A stretch of DNA of 64,000 bases. Origin: Fomitopsis serialis. Taxonomy: Eukaryota > Basidiomycota > Agaricomycetes > Polyporales > Fomitopsidaceae. Each line of letters begins with the position of its first letter. Within the stretch, counting starts at the first letter, position 1. The translations under genes and the position numbers were made by a program. The notes beneath the pieces were generated by a model. The model saw only the letters and a program-made list of their open reading frames with translations. It searched no databases and was not told the origin of the DNA. The stretch is taken from the NCBI RefSeq assembly GCF_022376445.1, contig NW_025954986.1, forward strand, positions 310,001 through 374,000, in the 5' to 3' direction. Shown piece by piece: positions 47,640-58,622 of the stretch.

Positions 47640-50600
47640 TCAAAGCTTCGCCTTGACGCCCTTGTTCTTCTGCGCGCTCCTTGCCTTGTCGCGCAGGAAC
47701 CGCCTGAGCAGCTTCCCGCTAGGGTTCCTCGGGATCGCGTCGATGAACTCGACGCCGGCGGTAAGCTGCTTGTAAGAGACCTTGCCATCCGCGACGTACT
47801 GCAGGGCGCCACAAGATTCGTCAGTGCTTTAGACCTACGAAATCGGATCAGAGGAAACGCGCACCTTGATGATCGCCGCCTTGATCTTTTCAGCCTCAGC
47901 GGGGTCCTTGCTCATGCGCTCCTTGGCGCTCGCGTTCGGCACGACGAATGCAAGGGGGAGGTCGCCGTTAAAGTCGTCGAGCAGACTGACAACGCAGACG
48001 TCCGCAACGTCCGGATGGTCGAGGATGAAGCCCTCCAGTTCCGCGGGAGCAACTGACGTATGTCCACACGTGAGCAATGGCAAAGCGGACGAGCACAGCC
48101 GGCGACGAACCCTGGAAGCCCCGCACTTTCAGGAGCTCCTTGATGCGGTCGATGACGAACAGCTCGGCCTGGTCGTTGATGATCACCTCGTCGCCGGTGT
48201 TCAGCCACCCGTCCACGAATGTCTCCTTATTCCTACACTTCGCGTCAGCTCCTTGCAATCTAGGAAGCAAAGCGTAAATGACACGCACGCCTGCTCGTTG
48301 TTCAGGTACCCCAGCGCCAGAGAGGGCATCTTCACGACGAACTGCCCCGGCTCGTCCGGCGCACAATCCGTGCCGTCCGGGCGGACGACGCGTGCGGTGA
48401 CGCCAGGGAGGAGGACGCCCGCGCTGCCCAGCGTGCCGACCTTCTGATCGTGCCGCTGCAGCGCCACGATCGTGAAGGTCTCCGTCATGCCTGCATCAGT
48501 GGAGCGCACGATCAGTCAAAGGCGAAAACGAGAGCGCCGGAGTCGAGCGCACCGAAGCCCTGGCCGATGGTGGCCTGCGGGAAGACGCTCGCGAGTGCTG
48601 CTTGGAGCTCGGGCGAGACGGGCGCGGCGCCGATCATGAAGGACTTGATCGAGCTGAGGTCGTACTTCTTCACATCGGGGTGCTGCGGGTGCGGACGCGT
48701 GAGCGAACGGCGGAGTACGTGACCGACGTGAACATGCCTTGACGAAGAGCACACCCATGGGAGGCACGCAGCTGCACGTTCGGGTTCAATCAGTGGTCAA
48801 GGGCGTGGGGAGACGGGACGAACGGGAGGGTGGTGATGCGGTAACGCTCGATGCTCTTGAGCATGTCGGCGAAGACGAATTTCTGGGAGACCACCAAGGG
48901 CATCTGCAACGGACTTCTGTGAGTTGATACGCGTATTGAGCAAGCGAGGACGTACCCCGAGGAAGAAACCGAAGTGCATGATGAAGGCCAAGCCATATGC
49001 GTCTGCAAGCTGTTATCACACCTGGGAGACCAGCCCTAGCTAACGAAGCTTACGAAAGAGGGGAAGCGCTGCAAGGCAAGTGTGACTTCCTACCCAAGGC
49101 ATATGTGAGAAGGGACGAACCTGCGTAGATTCTGCGGCCGGGTATGAAAGTCTTGCTCTCCACGGGCTTAGTGTCTCCCTCGGCATACACAGTACACTGG
49201 ATGATGTTGGCTATCAACGCGTAGTGCGGGATCATGACGGCCTGCGAGGTGCTGTGAGTTACAATCATCCATACAAGACAATAGACTACCTTCGGAAGCC
49301 CCGTGGTCCCGCTGGAGAAGTTCAAGAACGCAATTTTCGTCTTGCCCTCACCTGGCCTGAGCTTTCGCTCCGTGTAGCTCTTGGGCTTCTTCGACCCCTC
49401 CTGGATAAGCCCCGAAACATTTGCATATGGGGCCTTCCCGCTGGCTACGGTGTCGACTAGGACGATGCGCTCCGGCTTGAGCCCGACTGTGCGCGCGGCT
49501 GCCTCTGCGACTGCGAGACCGGATGAGTGCGCGAAGATGATCTTGGTGCCGGTGGTCTTGAGCTGGTGCACGAGCTCGTCGTGCGTGTAGGAGGGGTTGG
49601 CAGTGCTGCGGGGCGGTGAGACTGATAATCGCAAGTTACAACTGGTTATATGCGCACCTGACGATAGCTCCCAGTCGGTGAACGGCCCTGCAGCGCGCAT
49701 ATCAAGGGTGATTCCGATGGGTAGCACGCAGGGTCAGCTTACCAGACTATCACTGGGTAGTCTACAGGAGAGTCAGTTGTTGGCTGACGTTAAAGGCAGT
49801 CTGGACATTGACGTACCGACGTGGTTCGAGCTAAACAGACAGGCTATAAGGACGATTAATATGAGTCGGTTTGCCTGTCAAACTACAACTGAGTCCATAT
49901 CGTCAGGCCCCGCGCTTCTCAAGCACACATAAGCGGGCGGAATCCGACGGTCAGGCTGAGCCAGCCAGCCGCGACCTTGGCTACGGCAGCCCAGGTTGAG
50001 CGGCAAAAGATCACTGAATACCAGCGTCCGACGACCTCCGCTCCTAGAAGCACCTTCTGTGCGGGGCACAACGACGTGGACCTAGTTGTAAATTAAGTAA
50101 CGCACCAACATCATCCTCTCCTGATAGCAGGGATACGCCGTTCAGTGTGTGACATCAGGGACCAATCAATGTCCGGTCACTCACCGATGTTCCAGCGGAT
50201 TTTGAGCGCATTTGCGAGACTGTCGGTGCGCGAGTGCAGCTATAGTATGACCCTTGGTTAGTTTCACGACAATTGAGTACTTTCGTGTCAGAAGAACATA
50301 TATGTGTTCGTATATCGCTGTGTTCGGGTTCCTCAGACCGACGACGCCATGGTCGTCAGTACGTAGGCCAACTTTGACATTCGCCGCGCAGAAGTAGCAC
50401 GCGCTACACACACAGCTACTGTAGAGATGCTCTACCACAGCATGACGGCCAGGCCGAACGAGAATTGAGGCAGACACGGGAGGAGGAGGAGGAGGAGGAA
50501 GGGATTGTACCGCCTCCCACGTGCCGACCCCAGGTAAGCTCAATCCAGAACGAGTCTACTCACCTCTGCTTTCACCACCTCCCTGCCTGTGGTCTCTTCG

Positions 50601-50728
50601 ATCATCCATGGCCGATTCCTGTCTGTCTTTGGTCTGCTTGGGTGGTCGGCATCTAGCATGAACTGCGGGATGGTCAAGTCATCTGGGATAGCTGGCAGAG
50701 CACCTCCGGGACCGTGGATTACGCGCAT
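47640..50728 (-). CDS. 4-coumarate-CoA ligase-like AMP-binding enzyme, peroxisomal
   Basis: ANL-superfamily acyl-CoA synthetase: carboxylate plus ATP to acyl-AMP, then CoA thioester. Exon 1 (50728-50564, IPDDLTIPQFMLDADHPSRP) and exon 2 (50239-50185, LHSRTDSLANALKIRWNIG) form the N-lobe. Micro-exons 49761-49743 (19 nt) and 49687-49658 (30 nt) give DYPVIVW-AVHRLGAIVS, joined to TANPSYTHDELVHQLKTTGT. The AMP-binding signature is IAFLNFSSGTTGLPK-AVMIP. Later come QKFVFADMLKSIERYRITTL, DVKKYDLSSIKSFMIGAAPV, PQATIGQGFG-MTET, GWLNTGDEVIINDQAELFVI, DRIKELLKVRGFQ-VAPAELE, and the catalytic-lysine segment IPRNPSGKLLRRFLRD. The last residues are ...VKAKL, and AKL is a type 1 peroxisomal targeting signal. 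All core motifs are present. The exon between 50184 and 49762 is not fully resolved. The substrate could be a medium-chain or aromatic acid. Confidence 0.85.
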
Positions 50729-51334
50729 CCTAGCAAGTAGCTTTCAAGTTCGTAAAAGGAGTGTTGGCGATGCTGGTTGCGAGTAGGTGAACGGGGCAAG
50801 GACCTTTATATGAGCGCGTTGCTGTGAGTGTACTTAGCGTGTTCGCGATCAGCTTCGAGGGCCGATGTTTGATGCAGATGGACGAGGCCTTGCCGGGCGC
50901 GACGGGGTACGGAGTTTCGGGAGGCACAGCACTTCAGCGCAGGTTGCATATATCTCTGTCTCAACGCTATTCTCCGACGATGCGTGCACCAAACTGCTGG
51001 CCTTCTGAGCTCCGGTATGCTGTGCATCCCTATTAGACTATCTCGGTCTACTTATCTGGAGACGACGCCGGCCGAGTCCAGGGCCCCCAACACGCGATCA
51101 TTCTCTGATCATCCTCGTGTAAGATCTCTTCCAAACCCACCAAAACGCTAGTACTTACGTCTGCCAATTCGAGTGCAGGTTCGGGCGAGTGCTGCATACT
51201 AGTTACTTCGTTCGTTTCCTGAGCGGTCCTCGTTCGGACTTCGCGGTGCAGGTCAGTAAGCCATATCAGTGGGACATCGTTTCGGGATTATCAACCAGCT
51301 GTGCAGTTGCAACGTAGCCGTGTCCTACGCAGCC
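50729..51334. other. divergent promoter region
   Basis: Lies between the ligase (-) and BTB1 (+). The distal part (from about 51055) is repeated upstream of the BTB pseudogene near 59985. No further feature. Confidence 0.4.
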
Positions 51335-52390
51335 ATGAACAAACGGACCTCCTACTTCAACGCGTCTGCCTCTATAACTCGGAAACGACACGAGAGGTTC
51401 TACTTGTCGGACGGGAATGTGATTTTTCAGGTACGTTCAGCCGTCATATCTTTGCACATAGATCGGGGACCGGGGATGTGGCCGACTGCTGGCCACTTGC
51501 GATCATAGGGTAACCTAAGCTGAGTCAGGGTTGTCCTGCATTTTCGAGAGTCGGTCATCCCAGGCACAGCGAAGTCATACCGTCGGGCATATAGCTCTTC
51601 AGATTGTCTTGTCATTCGTATGCTTTGCCGGTTACTGCAGTTTGCCGTAGGCTCGGGTCGCACTGAATATTAGCCCAGGTGTGCGATCCGCAGCAATCTG
51701 GCGTACTAATCCGTCCCAACCTTCTGTCTTCTCCGAAGTTCATCACGCATCATCCACTCGTTCACGCATCTCACGTAGTTGACCACAGGCGGAAGACACC
51801 TTGTTCAAGATACACCGTTACTTCTTCCTGCAGGGCTCGAAGGTATTCGAGGATATGTTTTCGCTACCCTCGCCGCCCGGCGAGGACTACGAAGGCGGGT
51901 CGGACGACCGTCCGGTCTACCTCGAGGGCACGACCTCGCTCGACCTCGCTCGCTTCCTCACCATCTTCTACCCGAGGTGCGTCAGCCGCCGATCTATGTA
52001 CCCTGCCCTCGCTCACACCTAGCCTCGGGCAGAAGCGTGTGCAAGCCCGACCTCGAGACGACGGACGAGTGGGCATCCGTGCTCGCGCTCGCGGTGAAAT
52101 GGCAGTTCGACGACGTGCAGGCACTCGCCGTCGTGTGGTTCTCGGCGAACGCGCCGCTCGTGGACCAGATCCTCCTCGCGCGCGCGCACCGGCTCGCGGA
52201 GTGGCTCTACGACGCGCACGTGCGGATCTGCAGCAGGTACGAGCCGCTCTCGCTCGCCGAGGGGCGCCGCCTGGGCGTGGACGAGGCGGTGGTCATCTCG
52301 GACGTGCGCCAGTACAGCATTCGGTGCAACCGCGGGAACGTTGATCACGACAAGCTGAGGGCTGCGCTCCGGCTGTTACAGCAGCAATGA
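51335..52390 (+). CDS. BTB/POZ-domain protein 1
   Basis: Three exons: 51335-51430, 51789-51976 and 52033-52390. The first encodes MNKRTSYFNASASITRKRHE then RFYLSDGNVIFQ. The second carries the BTB core AEDTLFKIHRYFFLQGSKVF, EDMFSLPSPPGEDYEGGSDD, RPVYLEGTTSLDLARFLTIF. The third encodes the helical remainder (ETTDEWASVLALAVKWQFDD, ILLARAHRLAEWLYDAHVRI, CSRYEPLSLAEGRRLGVDEA). BTB proteins dimerise and can act as Cullin-3 substrate adaptors or transcriptional co-factors. Intron 1 is 358 nt, unusually long, while the equivalent intron in the two paralogues is 54 nt. Position and phase are the same (after FQ or FL, before AED/AEN), so the shared structure supports the model. Same orientation as the next gene, 370 bp away. 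Confidence 0.75.
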
Positions 52391-52763
52391 AGCTGTGCCT
52401 TCTTAGACGAGCAGCTGGTGCTGCTTGGATGGTCCTCTTGTGGCCGGAGCTTCGCGCTTCTATCTTATCTGGGCCTGTATGGGATCATTATAGATGTTCG
52501 CCGGGCCTTCTTTCTCGTGCAGTTGTAGAACTCACTCGTTATGTTTGGACATATACCCTTTTATCTGTAGTACCACGCGTGATCCGCATACACGACAGGT
52601 TGCACCGTGCCCGCTGACCATCTCAGCAAGGACAAGGTTCAAGAAGGTGTACACTCTTGTTAAACTACCGAGGTGGCATCGTGTTCGATATATCACGATC
52701 GTCTTGGACAGACCATGACTTGCTCCTACGCCCACATCTCAACGCACACCTGCTCACAGAACA
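52391..52763. other. spacer between BTB1 and BTB2
   Basis: Contains the 3' flank of BTB1 and promoter of BTB2. It is almost entirely repeated at about 60395-60729, before BTB3. Confidence 0.6.
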
Positions 52764-53622
52764 ATGGCTCCCGCACGCCATGAGCGATACTACTTCGACG
52801 ATGGCAGCCTGATCTTCCTGGTATGCCTTGGTACATCCTCCGATTACGTGCGGCGCTGATTACGCACGAGTCAGGCAGAGGATACGTTGTTCAACGTGCA
52901 TCGATACTATTTCCAGCGCGATTCGCCCGTTTTTCAGGCGATGTTCTCGCAGTCATCGTCGTCCGGTGAAGGAAAGTCGGATGACAATCCGATCGTTCTT
53001 GAAGGCATGAAGAGCGCCGATCTATCCTGTTTCCTGTCCTGTATATACCCGATGTGAGTCGCCAACTCTGTTTGCACTCGTCTTCTAACACTTGTGACTG
53101 TCGCGCAGCAACTACGGGCAAGGCGATCTAACGACGTACGAGGAGTGGGCGGCGGCCCTCGAACTGGCTGTCAAGTGGGAGTTCGACCGCATTCGCGACT
53201 TTATTGTGCAGCGCATCAAGGATACAGGAACACTGGCCGAGCAGATCGTTACCGCGCGTCGGTTGAATTTGCAGCAATGGTGCTGGGACGCTTGCGCGAA
53301 GCTTTGCGAGAGGAGACAACCGTTGACTCTGGAAGAAGGACAGCGCCTGGGCGTGGAGGATACAGTCAGGATTTCTCAAGTGCGCGAGAAGCGACGCGTA
53401 GGTTCGAAATTTCGAGGGCCTGGAAGGTGTGAATATTACGATGAGTGGCAAGACCCATGGGAATTAAGTTCGATCTCACTCGCCGCCGACGACGTGCAGT
53501 ACTACGTCAAGGAAACACTTCATTTACCTGAACTTCCTTTCAATCTCTCACCAAAATGTACGTTTACTGTATGTTCTCATCTGCAAAGCGCTGACCTGCG
53601 TGTTCAAAGATGATGGCTTATG
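52764..53622 (+). CDS. BTB/POZ-domain protein 2
   Basis: Three coding exons: 52764-52820 (MAPARHERYYFDDGSLIFL), 52875-53053 (AEDTLFNVHRYYFQRDSPVF, then QAMFSQSSSSGEGKSDDNPI, VLEGMKSADLSCFLSCIYP) and from 53109 (NYGQGDLTTYEEWAAALELA, VKWEFDRIRDFIVQRIKDTG, QIVTARRLNLQQWCWDACAK, LEEGQRLGVEDTVRISQVRE). The end is either the read-through stop at 53611 or, with a final short intron (GTACGT at about 53558 to AAAG), a stop at 53622 (SPK-YDGL). The sister copy BTB3 ends just after the corresponding point, favouring the spliced form. BTB dimerisation domain and a BACK-like helical tail; no further domain. Family role: adaptor for Cullin-3 ligases or protein-protein interaction. Highly similar to BTB3. 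Confidence 0.75.
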
Positions 53623-53784
53623 ATCGATGACGGACGACAACACATTCATAGTGGTTTGCGTATCACGCGCAGACATGGCCATTTGCAGGCACGACTCTAC
53701 ATCTGCTGAATACTATCATATGTTTTCTTGACGACTACATACTCGAATTTCTACGCTGATTATCACGGCGCCAGACCCTCCAAA

Positions 53785-54987
53785 TCAGAGCCCGTGCGGT
53801 CCAACCATGCCCATGAGGCCCATACTGCGACCACGCGCACCGAACCCGGGAGGGAAGCAGCCACGACCGCGCCCACCGGATCCGAGCCCATGCTGCTGCA
53901 AGTCAGGGAACATCTCGAAGTGCATGTGCCCAAATGGACCGTGCCCCCCGAAGCCGCCTCGCCCGCGACCACCACGCATGTCGAAAGCAAAGGCGGATCC
54001 CCTACCACGTCCGAAATGCTGAGGCCCCCCGCGCTGGTGCTGGCCATGGCCATGGTGATGACCGACGTTGTGGTGGTGACGACGGTGATTGTCGACGTGA
54101 TGCCGCTGACGATGGTCATGTCCGTGGGGGCGGCGGTCGCACCCGTCGTTCGGGGTTGAGCTACGAGACGGAGAAGTAGAGGGGCTACGGGACCGAGGAA
54201 AGCGCTCGCGAGACAGACCCATGTCCACGAATATCTCAAAAGGGAACATGCCCTCAGGGGCATTGGCGTAGAGCGCAGGAGGGGCGCTGTGTGCGCGGGA
54301 CATCTCATGACTCATCGGGGGCGGTGGAAGGCTGTGGCTTACGAAGTCGCCGCGAGTACGAGGAGGTAGACCATGGACGAAGGGGAAAGGCAGATCGGCG
54401 GGAGGCCTGCCAGGAGGACCGCGAGGCAGGCCGCGATGGCCGTGGACAGGACCTCCACAGCGGCCCCGTCCTCCGCCCCGCCCGCCTCGGTGACCGCCAC
54501 GGCCTCGAAGAGAGTCGAAGCCCCCTGGGGACATGTTTACGGCTGAAGGGTCTCGAACGACAGGTTCGTCGATCTGAGGCGGTGCTTGCTCACCTTGAGC
54601 AGCGTCCACTCCGGCGACGAGATCGGCGGTGCGGTCAACCGGTGATTCGCTATCGTCTTGAACTGACGGTGAAGACATCGTATGGTCCGAATCCTCAAAT
54701 GACGAGCCCTCACGGAGGTCGCGTATATCGCGGACCGCGAACTTAAGGGTGGTAGAGTCGGTGTCTCCGGGAAGGGTGGTGAAGAGCTCATGGAGTTCAG
54801 GTTGCGAGTCCAGCTCACCTCATCGCCGTCGGCGTCGACGTAGGTCAGAGCGACGGAGTTCTCAGGGATGTCGAAGAAAGACTTGACACGATTGGCGAGC
54901 TCGTCCCAAGTCGGGAGGGCGTGAAGACGATTGCACGAGTGACGCCGTTAGGCTGGAAGAGCTTGATGTGAAGCTGGGGGAAGACAT
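53785..54987 (-). pseudogene. inverted, frameshifted copy of the PB1/RGG/His-rich gene
   Basis: Nearly identical to the gene at 46011-47210 but opposite in orientation. Two single-base deletions hit the PB1 domain: one near 54920 (CACCGCCC becomes CACGCCC) and one near 54813 (GTGACGCTGG becomes GTGAGCTGG). After these the PB1 frame is lost. The RGG/His-rich remainder is open from an internal Met (54678) to TGA at 53785, about 297 residues, so a PB1-less product is conceivable. The last dozen residues differ from the intact copy (GRSMGLMGMVGPHGL). Promoter elements are conserved (TATA at 55037-55046). Confidence 0.8.
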
Positions 54988-55567
54988 TGTGGCTGGTATG
55001 GTAAGAGTCTGAGGGCCGTGAGCGAAGAACTCACTGCTTATATAGGGCGCGGCCTAGTCATATTGGGCGGACATATCGCTGCCGCCCTGCTGCGCACCAG
55101 AGTCACCAGACGGCGGACCCGACTAGAAGACTGTGGAGCATTCGGCCAGGCAAATGCGCAGACGAATCGCCCCGGCGCACCGTGACAGCCACCGAGGGTC
55201 GCATTTGGTATCTCTTACCTTTTCTGGTGCAGTAGTCCGCCGGGAGGCCACGCAGCCCCCTCGCCGTGCACTTTGGTCATGCAACAAGATGTAAGCAGGC
55301 AGTAATCGTCACTATGTAAAGTCGCCGGCAGCGTCGGGAAGATTCAAGGGATTACAGGGCAAACCTAGTAGTTGTGTAAGTCGGTCTCGCTGAGAGATGG
55401 AGGGCTGTTAGTACGCACCGTGATCTTCAGTCGACGATATTGCGCAAGGGTGGCCAGGACCTGACGTATTGCACACTTGAGACAGCCAGAAGTGCCTGTC
55501 GCAACGCGACGTCGATGGGGAATGTTGATGACCGCCGACAATTCAGGAAGTAACGAGCTGCGTCGGA
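53785..55567. repeat. inverted segmental duplication, right arm
   Basis: Mirror of 45423-47210. Identity is highest over the PB1 gene and its promoter and falls toward the outer part (55365-55567). Confidence 0.75.
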
Positions 55568-55874
55568 TGCCTAGCGGCAAGTCGCAGCGACTCACCGCGT
55601 GGGCATCCTGGTTGCCTTGCTTAATGCTACTAAAGACGACTATAGATCTGCCCCGGGCAGATCGCAATGCGTGACAAGGAGGTGCCAACGCACCTCATCA
55701 AGATTTCCGAGTCAGCCAAAGACAGGGAGTTGTTACATCTTCCCGAGTGGTTACTCACGGGATAGGCTGCGTGAGTGCAGCATCATCAATCATTCTCCGA
55801 GCGGCCGAGCCTCCAACCTCAGGCTGCGTTACGCGACTATGCATTGGCCGACATCGAGGCACACGTTAAAATAT
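55568..55874. other. spacer, nothing recognised
   Basis: Lies between the duplication arm and the 3' end of F-box copy D. No supported gene. Confidence 0.4.
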
Positions 55875-58327
55875 CTACCATAAGTGGCTCCGGAGGGCAT
55901 CCCGGTCATAATACCGCTTCGTGTCATTTAGATCAGACGTCAAGATACCAGTCCCTGACTGGGCTAGCACAGACGCCACTAGGTTCTGGTTCAACTTGAT
56001 GTCTTCAAGGTTCGCATGTTCGACGCCGTGCCTGAAAACAGAGTCCGCGTCACGGATCTGTCTAGGATATCATGGGAACCGTGCTACTCACTCGTCGCGA
56101 AGATGCTCCTGCACGGTATTGTGGACCATTGGTATGTGCGCCGTCTCACACCTGGCGCACGACCACAGTCTTGCTCTTTGCAATCTTGATAGTTCGAGCG
56201 TTTTAGTCTTGGCAGTCTCGTCGGCACTCGCTAACCGGAATGGCCAAGGGCCTAGATCGGCAGTCTCCAACATCTTGTACAGAGACTGAGTGCTTCTCCG
56301 CAGTGGTCAAAAATGTGTACTCACCGCGCGGCGCCATGTCTTTATGGCTTCATAACGATTGACTAACCTGAGATCCAAAGCATCCATATCTGCCGCCAGA
56401 GCCACGTCCGGATCCTTTCCGCACACTCGTATGATATCTCGAATGCGATCCGGCAGAGTCAGTGGGCGGAGTCCGTCAGGGGCCACATAGCAGTGCACAT
56501 CCCTGAGCCCGTAGACAAACTTCTCGTATGTGTCTTTCCCGCTCTTTGGGAGAGCAGAACGGAGATCACTGTGGGCGACAATATGGGGAAAGAATCTAGA
56601 CTTCGAGAACCTTGGATTATCATTGACGGCGAACAGCGTTGTTGCGAGGTCGAGCGGGTCCACGCCTAGCAGCACTTTGAGCTTGTGCTTGGTACATGCA
56701 GTGCGCAATTCTTCGCAGACGCGTGTTCGCCACCTCTCCACGATCGCGTCCACTTGACCCTCCAATGCAAGGAAGCGTGATCTGTCCACGACCTCGTCCG
56801 CAGGTGCGCACATGATGTCGCGGAACTCTTTTGACAGAGCGAGGTCCGCGATGTTCAGCCCATAGTCCAGCATCTCCGGATGTTCGCCGAGGTACCTGTC
56901 CAAGAACCCAGTCGCCACGCTCTTCAGAAATGGCCAGCGCTTCGCCAGCAAAACCATGTATTCATGCTCCAGACGTTCTTCGCGAATGTCTTCCATGCAT
57001 TCGGCCAATTCGTCCTTCATATTCTGCCAGGCTAGAGAATTCTCTGTCGTCAGTGTACATGCATGAGTGAAGAATCGCTAATACTGACCGCGTTCGTGAG
57101 CTTCTTGGCAACCTGGACGTGCTTGTGTTGCGAAAGCAGAGTACTGTCTCTTGTTGAAAAAGTCCAACTCAGCCCCCCATCCCAGAACACGTAGCCTCGA
57201 AGTGACCCTTCATCGAAATTCAGTGATGTACAATCAAATGCAATGACCTACGTACTCTTCTAAACGCTCGTTTATGAGCGCCCGAACCTCCTGGATGTGT
57301 CTCAGTTCTTCCTTCTCGGCCCATTGCTGGCATAAGTCCGCGTGCTGCATTAACATGGCTGGATCAGACCAGATGACACAGAATAAATGAACTATGTGAC
57401 CTGCCTCACGGAACTGTTGCGCTCGTTGAATGTCTTTATCAGCGAGCTTTGCCGCGGAATCCCACTTCCTAGCTGCATAGAGCTTTCCGTAAGTGTCGAT
57501 AGCTTCGAACACTTGAGATTGGATATAGCACGGTCCCCTAAACCCTGTGACCGCTTCGGCCTATGAGCATAGTCAGTAGGTGGAGCTCGGAGCATCTGTG
57601 TAGACGTACTTCGAGAAATATATCGTTTGGTATAGATTGGAAATGTTCCCATTGTCTACAGTCAAGAATATTGTCTACCCTATTCGCAGCGACAACCCTA
57701 AGAACGTGAAGACAGGAATGGCTTCAGCGATCGTGACGAAGCAATGCCAATAATGAAAGGCTGACATTTGGGGCCTGCAACGCACGCAGAACCGAGCCAG
57801 AAACTCCCAGTACACGGTCGCAGCTTTACCTGTGCCGCAAGCCTTGAGATAAGACGCGTGCGTGGTTCAATATGCATCAGACAAATGTCGCGGTTCGCCG
57901 AGAACCGTACCACGTACCGTGCAATACGGAGAGAAGATGAGGGACACCCATGCGGATTCGATCCATCCCTTCGGGCATGGAGGTAGGTCTACGATGTTCT
58001 TTATCGAGCCCTTCCATAAATAGGCGGAGCTTCGCTGCATGAGGAACTTGTGGAACGACTTCGACGTCCTGGAGAGACTCAGCAGATCGCGAGGATGGAG
58101 ATACAAGCAAATCTACACGAGTAGTATCGTCAGTCTATGGTTCATATACGGCGCGCATGACTCCACTCTACCTCCTGAATAACGTCCATCGGCATGTTGA
58201 GCATATCTTGCAGGCCGCCGCGTCGGCCGCGCACATTCTTCCATCGAGCCTCCGTTTTGGCAGTCACGGTAACTCTGCGGCTCGCAGGCGCAGATGCCTT
58301 TGTTCGCTTGGACCTTTTTGAAGCCAT
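55875..58327 (-). CDS. F-box protein with C-terminal C2H2-like finger, copy D (partly decayed)
   Basis: Exons 58327-58172, 58112-57918, 57842-57766, 57697-57610, 57560-57256 (or split at 57405/57344), 57195-57089, 57031-56325, 56273-56092 and 56031-55875. Start MASKRSKRTKASAPASRRVT, then RWKNVRGRRGGLQDMLNMP and the F-box (MDVIQE-ICLYLHPRDLLSLSRTSKSF). Family blocks SAWVSLIFSPYC, KAATVYWEFLARFCVRC, QVFEAIDTYGKLYAARKW and MEDIREERLEHEYMVLLAKR are present. The finger is WSCARCETAHIPMVHNTVQE then HLRDEH. Oddities: the intron after QQFRE begins GC instead of GT and is 60 nt, stop-free and in phase. Exon 7 is 107 nt versus 110 in copies A and C, with about 16 residues read out of frame before phase is recovered. 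The overall frame to TAG 55875 remains open, with a longer tail than its relatives. Closest to copy B. Confidence 0.75.
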
Positions 58328-58622
58328 GTTCGCGTGTAGTTGTTAGAGACGCGTGGTAAAAATGGGGGAAAGAGAGCGATGGGCAAGCCAGTAGTGGTCA
58401 AGTCTAAAGCTGAACGCAGCCACTGAGTACTGAACCCGACGCGGTTGGCCACAAAGTGGGGAGGGGCAACGCCTGCAAAGCCACTGTTTGTTTGTTCATG
58501 TTTGAGATCTGTGGCGACGCGCGAGGCAGTGGTACACACTCTTGCAGAAACTTCGTAAGGTTCCACAGCCTCTAGATACGCAAAGTGAGCGTGTAAATGG
58601 GGGTTTTACATCGCCCCCGAGA
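58328..58622. other. upstream region of F-box D, truncated relative to copies A-C
   Basis: Proximal 130 bp match copy B's promoter (TTCAGCTTTAGACTTGA, GGCTTGCCCA). The conserved E-box element found before A, B and C is absent, and homology breaks near 58470. Confidence 0.5.
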
